From positions 1 through 16,954 of the forward strand of contig USET01000010.1 of assembly GCA_900553765.1 (NCBI GenBank): a DNA stretch of 16,954 nt, read 5' to 3'. Of the stretch, positions 13,981 through 16,954 are shown piece after piece (position 1 is the stretch's first letter; each line of letters opens with the position of its first letter). A program made the position numbers and the translations under genes. The DNA is from an uncultured Mycoplasmatota bacterium. Lineage in GTDB: Bacteria; Bacillota_I; Bacilli_A; RF39; UBA660. A model generated the notes under the pieces. The model was not told the origin of the DNA, ran no database searches, and worked only from the letters and a program-made list of their open reading frames with translations.

Positions 13981-14418
13981 ATGAAGTTAAAACAAATGTC
14001 AAAAGAAGAATTAGAATTACTTTCTTACACAGATTTAACCTATATGATTTTAAAAGAAAATAAAAAATCTATGAATACCCCAACCATTTTTAAGAAAATT
14101 TGCGATCTTCTTGGATATAGTGATGAAGAATATAGTGCAAAAATAGGAGATTATTATACATCTCTTACCATCGACAAACGATTTGTGCTTTTAGATAATG
14201 CAGAGTGGGATTTGCGAGATCACCATTCTATCGAAATTGTAATCGATGACGAAGAAGATGATGAGAATGATATAGTAGAAGAAGAGGACGACATCGAAGC
14301 AGAACCAGAAGAGATCGACGAGGATGATATCGATGACATCGATGAGGAAGATCCAGAGGATACTTCTGATATCGAAGAACTATCTATCATTGCCGATGAG
14401 GAAATCGAAGAAGAATAA
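13981..14418 (+). CDS. rpoE: DNA-directed RNA polymerase delta subunit RpoE
   Basis: The delta subunit of Firmicute RNA polymerase speeds enzyme recycling and lowers non-specific nucleic-acid binding. Residues 1-83 form the folded N domain (SKEELELLSYTDLTYMILKE, then a winged-helix-like DYYTSLTIDKRFVLLDNAEWDLRDHH). The remaining 62 residues are extremely acidic: by my count 39 are Asp or Glu. This two-part architecture is diagnostic. The length of 145 residues is somewhat shorter than in Bacillus (about 173), mainly in the tail. The start at 13981 has AGGAGG 6 bases upstream. The ATG at 13975 directly abuts that site. It is the last gene of the argS operon. Confidence 0.93.
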   Translation: MKLKQMSKEELELLSYTDLTYMILKENKKSMNTPTIFKKICDLLGYSDEEYSAKIGDYYTSLTIDKRFVLLDNAEWDLRDHHSIEIVIDDEEDDENDIVEEEDDIEAEPEEIDEDDIDDIDEEDPEDTSDIEELSIIADEEIEEE

Positions 14419-14448
14419 GAGGTAGAGCGATCTACCTTTTTCTTTTTT
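14417..14448 (+). terminator. Terminator of the argS-rpoE operon
   Basis: A 10-bp stem (14417-14426 with 14431-14440, one G-U pair) closes on a GCGA tetraloop (GNRA type). A T-rich tail runs to 14448. The base of the stem overlaps the rpoE TAA stop. Confidence 0.88.
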
Positions 14449-14506
14449 GCAAAGAGAAAACTTGGTTGAAAAACAAGGAAAAAACGAAGAAAAATAAGAA
14501 AAAACA

Positions 14507-14535
14507 TTGCTTTTATGTATAAAAAATGGTATTCT
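14507..14535 (+). promoter_or_regulatory. Promoter of the HU gene
   Basis: TTGCTT (14507-14512), a 17-base spacer and TATTCT (14530-14535) preceded by TGG, an extended -10. The start is expected near 14542, so the mRNA would begin with a small hairpin, TAAGC/GCTTA (14543-14558). A strong GGGAGGT site follows at 14567-14573. Confidence 0.7.
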
Positions 14536-14581
14536 TAAAATGTAAGCAAGATAGCTTAACAAAATAGGGAGGTAAACGCAG

Positions 14582-14854
14582 ATGACAAAAACATTATTAG
14601 TAGACTATATTGCAGAAGAAACAGGATTAACAAAAGCTGATTCAGCACGTGCTTTAGAAGCAATGATGAATGGAATTGTAAAAGGATTAAAAGAAGACGG
14701 AAAAGTTACTTTAACTGGGTTCTGTACATTTACTGCAGTAAAAAAAGCTGCTAAAACAGGACGTAACCCAAGAACTGGGGAAGCTGTTCAAATTCCTGCA
14801 AGAGTTGCTGCTACAATCAAAGCTGGTTCTAAGTTAAAAGAAGCTTTAAACTAA
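14582..14854 (+). CDS. hup: DNA-binding protein HU
   Basis: HU is the abundant histone-like protein that bends and compacts the chromosome as a dimer. The 90-residue length is typical. The DNA-binding arm has the family signature GRNPRTGEAVQIPA (60-73), with Pro63 placed to intercalate. The dimer core has GKVTLTGFCTFTAVKKAAKTG. It is a single-gene unit with its own good promoter, a strong ribosome site and a terminator, consistent with high expression. Its codons use GCT and ACT more than those of its neighbours, also as expected for a highly expressed gene. Equivalent to hbs of Bacillus. Confidence 0.97.
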   Translation: MTKTLLVDYIAEETGLTKADSARALEAMMNGIVKGLKEDGKVTLTGFCTFTAVKKAAKTGRNPRTGEAVQIPARVAATIKAGSKLKEALN

Positions 14855-14860
14855 AAAAGT

Positions 14861-14886
14861 AAAGAAGACACGTTGTGTCTTTTTTT
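14861..14886 (+). terminator. Terminator of the HU gene
   Basis: GAAGACAC pairs with GTGTCTTT around a 3-base loop, GTT (14872-14874). A-T pairs extend the stem into a T tract at 14880-14886. Confidence 0.88.
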
Positions 14887-14899
14887 CATAGAATAATTG

Positions 14900-14908
14900 T
14901 GATATGCT
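14900..14908 (+). promoter_or_regulatory. Extended -10 promoter of cca
   Basis: TGATATGCT is TGn plus TATGCT (4 of 6). The -35 position falls in the T tract of the HU terminator. The start would be near 14915, at the edge of the GAGGTGAT ribosome site, giving a very short leader. Confidence 0.45.
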
Positions 14909-14927
14909 TACATTGTGAGGTGATAAG

Positions 14928-16013
14928 ATGCCAGTAGAAGTAAGACGAATAATTAAGAGGATCCTTGATGCTTCTTATGAAGCGTATCTCGTAGGTGGTT
15001 ATCCGAGAGACTATTATAGGGGATTCGTATCTGACGACTATGATATTTGTACGAATGCGACACCAGAAGAGTTAAAAAAGTTATTTCCACATCTTGAAGA
15101 GATACGTTTTGGATCTTGTCGATTAAAAGAAGGAACGTTCGAAGTAGAAATCACGACATATCGAGAAGAATATGAGTATCAAGCTCATCGTTTTATAAAG
15201 AATTATCGTTATGTGGATACATTAAGACAAGACTTAATGCGAAGAGACTTTGTGATGAATACATTATGTATGGATATAAATGGAAACTATATCGATCTTT
15301 TAAATGCTAGAGATGATATCGACAAAAGAATGATACGTACAGTAGGCGATCCATTTCAAAGATTGGAAGAGGATGCTTTAAGAATATTGCGCGCTGTTCG
15401 TTTTGCAACTACACTACACTTTGATATTGATCCTTCTTTGAAAGAAGCGATAATAGAAAAAAGAGATCTTTTAAAGGAACTATCTAAGGATCGCATCAAA
15501 ATGGAACTAGATCGTATTTTACAAGATCCAAGTGGATTAGAGTGGCTTTGTAAGTTGAAATTAGAAGAGGCATTGGAACTAGGTGAGTTTTCCAATGTGA
15601 CATGGGTAGATGATATTGATTTTTGCTGGGCACAGTTGAATTGGAAAGCTTATCCAATGAGTCGTAAAAAGACAAGCAAAATAAGTGCAATTCAAAAATT
15701 ATTACAGCAGAACTTATCGGATCCACTCGTTTTATATCAAACGGAAGATGAGTGGATAAGAAAACTGGCTATGATTAAGAATATATCCTATGAGGAGTTA
15801 AGTCGAAAAAAAGAATTATTGCCAATTCATGGAACGAAAGAAATTGCTGTTTCAATCGATGGTTTGAAACAAACGTATGCCACGTATTCTGATAAACTTA
15901 TTTATCAGTGGTGGAAAGAGTTAGAAATACAAATTGTTCTTGGAACAGTAGAAAATACCAAAGATGCGATTCACAGATTTATAGATCAAAAAATTTCTAT
16001 ACATCAGAAATAA
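14928..16013 (+). CDS. cca: CCA-adding tRNA nucleotidyltransferase (class II)
   Basis: This enzyme adds or repairs the 3' CCA end of tRNAs. The class II nucleotidyltransferase head carries LVGGYPRD (21-28), the metal-binding Asp37-Tyr-Asp39, the RRDF motif (105-108) and the ATP/CTP-selecting EDALR motif (148-152) running into ILRAVRFA. The C-terminal helical body (about 190-361) binds tRNA and is less conserved. At 361 residues it is somewhat shorter than Bacillus Cca (about 397). Poly(A) polymerase is the alternative for this fold, but a Firmicute with one such gene normally uses it for CCA addition. GAGGTGAT precedes the start. No terminator follows, so readthrough into dnaD is likely. Confidence 0.93.
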   Translation: MPVEVRRIIKRILDASYEAYLVGGYPRDYYRGFVSDDYDICTNATPEELKKLFPHLEEIRFGSCRLKEGTFEVEITTYREEYEYQAHRFIKNYRYVDTLRQDLMRRDFVMNTLCMDINGNYIDLLNARDDIDKRMIRTVGDPFQRLEEDALRILRAVRFATTLHFDIDPSLKEAIIEKRDLLKELSKDRIKMELDRILQDPSGLEWLCKLKLEEALELGEFSNVTWVDDIDFCWAQLNWKAYPMSRKKTSKISAIQKLLQQNLSDPLVLYQTEDEWIRKLAMIKNISYEELSRKKELLPIHGTKEIAVSIDGLKQTYATYSDKLIYQWWKELEIQIVLGTVENTKDAIHRFIDQKISIHQK

Positions 16014-16026
16014 AATAGAGTATAAT
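15998..16026 (+). promoter_or_regulatory. Possible promoter for dnaD-nth
   Basis: TATACA (15998-16003, 4 of 6), a 17-base spacer and a perfect TATAAT (16021-16026). It lacks the TG extension seen at most other promoters here. The start would be near 16033, just before AGGTGGTGA. Confidence 0.45.
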
Positions 16027-16047
16027 AGTGAGACAAGGTGGTGAAAC

Positions 16048-16689
16048 ATGTTAGAGAAGATCATGCATATATTAGAACATGGTACATATCAAATACCAAG
16101 TTTATTAATTACAAATTATAAAGAGCTAAAGCTCTCAGATATAGAGTTTATTACATTGATTTATTTGATGAATACAGATAGTATGTTTGCACCAAAAGAG
16201 ATAGGAAATACACTTCATCTTTCTTTGGAAGAAGTATTAGAGACGATCAGTTCTTTGGAAGCAAAAGGATTTATAAAAATAGAGATGAAGAAAAGAAGAG
16301 AAGTGAGGGAAGAACATATCAACTTAGAAGGAATTTATCAGAAACTTGCTTTTTCCTATGTCGAAGAGCCGAAAGAAAAGGAAGCAGCACCTAATTTATT
16401 TACCACATTTGAAACGGAATTTGCTCGACCTTTGTCGCCGATTGAATACGAGCTAATCAATGGATGGAAAGAGAATGACTTTTCGGATGAACTGATCACT
16501 TTAGCACTCAAGGAAGCAGTATATAATGGTGTGACAAATTTGCGATATATCGATAAAATTTTATACGAATGGAAGAAGAAAGGAATTCGTACGAAAGAGC
16601 AAGTGGAACAGTCTAGAGTGGCTTTTAAGTCGAAAAAAGAGGAGAAGCAGGAACTATTTGATTATGATTGGTTAGATGATAATGCTTAA
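16048..16689 (+). CDS. dnaD: DnaD-family replication initiation protein
   Basis: DnaD works with DnaB and DnaI to load the replicative helicase in Firmicutes. The N-terminal winged-helix domain (DDBH1, about 25-95) shows SDIEFITLIYLMNTDS and then an EIGNTLHLSLEEV helix-turn-helix with the LEAKGFIKIE wing. The C-terminal DDBH2 domain (about 116-180) carries the YxxxIxxxW motif as Tyr167-Ile171-Trp175, followed by KKKGI. The length of 213 residues is close to B. subtilis DnaD (232). AGGTGGTGA precedes the start. The gene overlaps nth by 8 bases, the same dnaD-nth order as in Bacillus. The C terminus ends in an acidic/aromatic DYDWLDD, which could be a partner-binding tail. Confidence 0.92.
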   Translation: MLEKIMHILEHGTYQIPSLLITNYKELKLSDIEFITLIYLMNTDSMFAPKEIGNTLHLSLEEVLETISSLEAKGFIKIEMKKRREVREEHINLEGIYQKLAFSYVEEPKEKEAAPNLFTTFETEFARPLSPIEYELINGWKENDFSDELITLALKEAVYNGVTNLRYIDKILYEWKKKGIRTKEQVEQSRVAFKSKKEEKQELFDYDWLDDNA

Positions 16690-16954
16690 AGATTTTACTG
16701 AATATCTAGATGAATTAATTCCCAATCCTGCTTGTGAATTAAATTACCACAAAGACTATGAACTTTTAATGGCAGTCATGTTGAGTGCACAGACGACAGA
16801 TAAAAGAGTAAACGAAGTGACTGCAGTATTGTTTCAAAAATATCCAACGTTAGAAGCTTTAAAAGATGCGGATCTATCTGACCTTATGAAGATCATTCGA
16901 CCAATTGGAACATTTCAGAAAAAATCGGCGAATGTCAAAGAGATAGCGCGAAGA
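16682..16954 (+). CDS. nth: Endonuclease III (Nth), 5' part only
   Basis: The gene runs off the window; 91 codons are present. Nth removes oxidised pyrimidines and nicks abasic sites. The visible N-terminal part reads ELNYHKDYELLMAVMLSAQT, then TDKRVNEVT and FQKYPTLEAL, a near-textbook start of endonuclease III. The catalytic Lys and Asp and the iron-sulphur cluster lie beyond the edge. It starts inside dnaD (8-base overlap) with no good Shine-Dalgarno site, so translation probably depends on ribosomes ending dnaD. Together with the upstream glycosylase and mutY, this is the third base-excision repair gene in the window. Confidence 0.95.
   Translation, partial: MLKDFTEYLDELIPNPACELNYHKDYELLMAVMLSAQTTDKRVNEVTAVLFQKYPTLEALKDADLSDLMKIIRPIGTFQKKSANVKEIARR

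Noticed and set aside
14220..14507. Serine-rich open frame on the minus strand
   Set aside because: It is the reverse reading of the Asp/Glu codons of the RpoE acidic tail; no ribosome site or promoter.
16122..16135. Inverted repeat AGAGCT-AA-AGCTCT in dnaD
   Set aside because: Two-base loop, inside coding sequence, no T tract; likely chance.
1..16954. CRISPR array, tRNA or rRNA genes, insertion sequences, phage genes
   Set aside because: No spaced repeats, cloverleaf-like genes, transposase or integrase motifs, or terminal inverted repeats were seen on reading both strands.
1..16954. Mycoplasma-type recoding of TGA
   Set aside because: TGA ends several well-supported genes (UDG-like, mutY, clpC, YwiB-like), and conserved Trp positions use TGG.

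Overview
The window is a chromosomal segment of a low-GC Firmicute (Bacilli side). The evidence is strong Shine-Dalgarno sites, U-tailed hairpin terminators, AT-rich codon use, and Firmicute-typical genes: RpoE (the delta subunit of RNA polymerase), DnaD, ClpC with a UVR-type middle domain, and a YwiB-argS pair. TGA is used as a normal stop (for example in mutY and clpC), so the genetic code is 11, not the Mycoplasma code. A class A PBP shows that the cell makes peptidoglycan. A gut Erysipelotrichales/RF39-type lineage would fit, but that is a guess. No rRNA, tRNA, CRISPR array, IS element or prophage is visible, and no gap between genes exceeds 300 bases.

Layout. (1) Positions 1-2838: a tightly packed four-gene operon holding an RluA-family pseudouridine synthase, an ArsC/Spx-like thioredoxin-fold protein, a family-6-like uracil/hypoxanthine-DNA glycosylase, and mutY. 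The last three are joined by ATGA overlaps. (2) 2926-4185: a single gene for a C-terminally membrane-anchored protein of unknown function. (3) 4340-6664: a lone clpC without ctsR/mcsA/mcsB. (4) 6740-9487: a block of five small genes I do not recognise, followed by an ASCH-domain gene to 9903. They form three two-gene operons, each with its own terminator. (5) 9919-11880 on the minus strand: a class A PBP, convergent with the ASCH gene and sharing a bidirectional terminator with it. (6) 11989-14418: YwiB-like gene, argS, rpoE. (7) 14582-14854: HU. (8) 14928 to the end: cca, dnaD and the 5' part of nth.

The recognised genes are housekeeping: RNA modification, base-excision repair (DNA glycosylase, MutY, Nth), proteolysis, wall synthesis, arginine charging, transcription, chromosome architecture and replication initiation. 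Control elements are very compact. Most promoters have an extended -10 (TGnTATAAT-like) and several start right behind the previous terminator. Several terminators overlap the stop codon of the gene they end. The most intriguing non-coding signal is a cluster of three TTTTCCACA sequences (one mismatch from the DnaA box) at the end of mutY, followed by a TTGACAA/TTGTCAA palindrome. The most interesting proteins are the tail-anchored orphan, the membrane-protein pair and the Cys-rich/ASCH pair.
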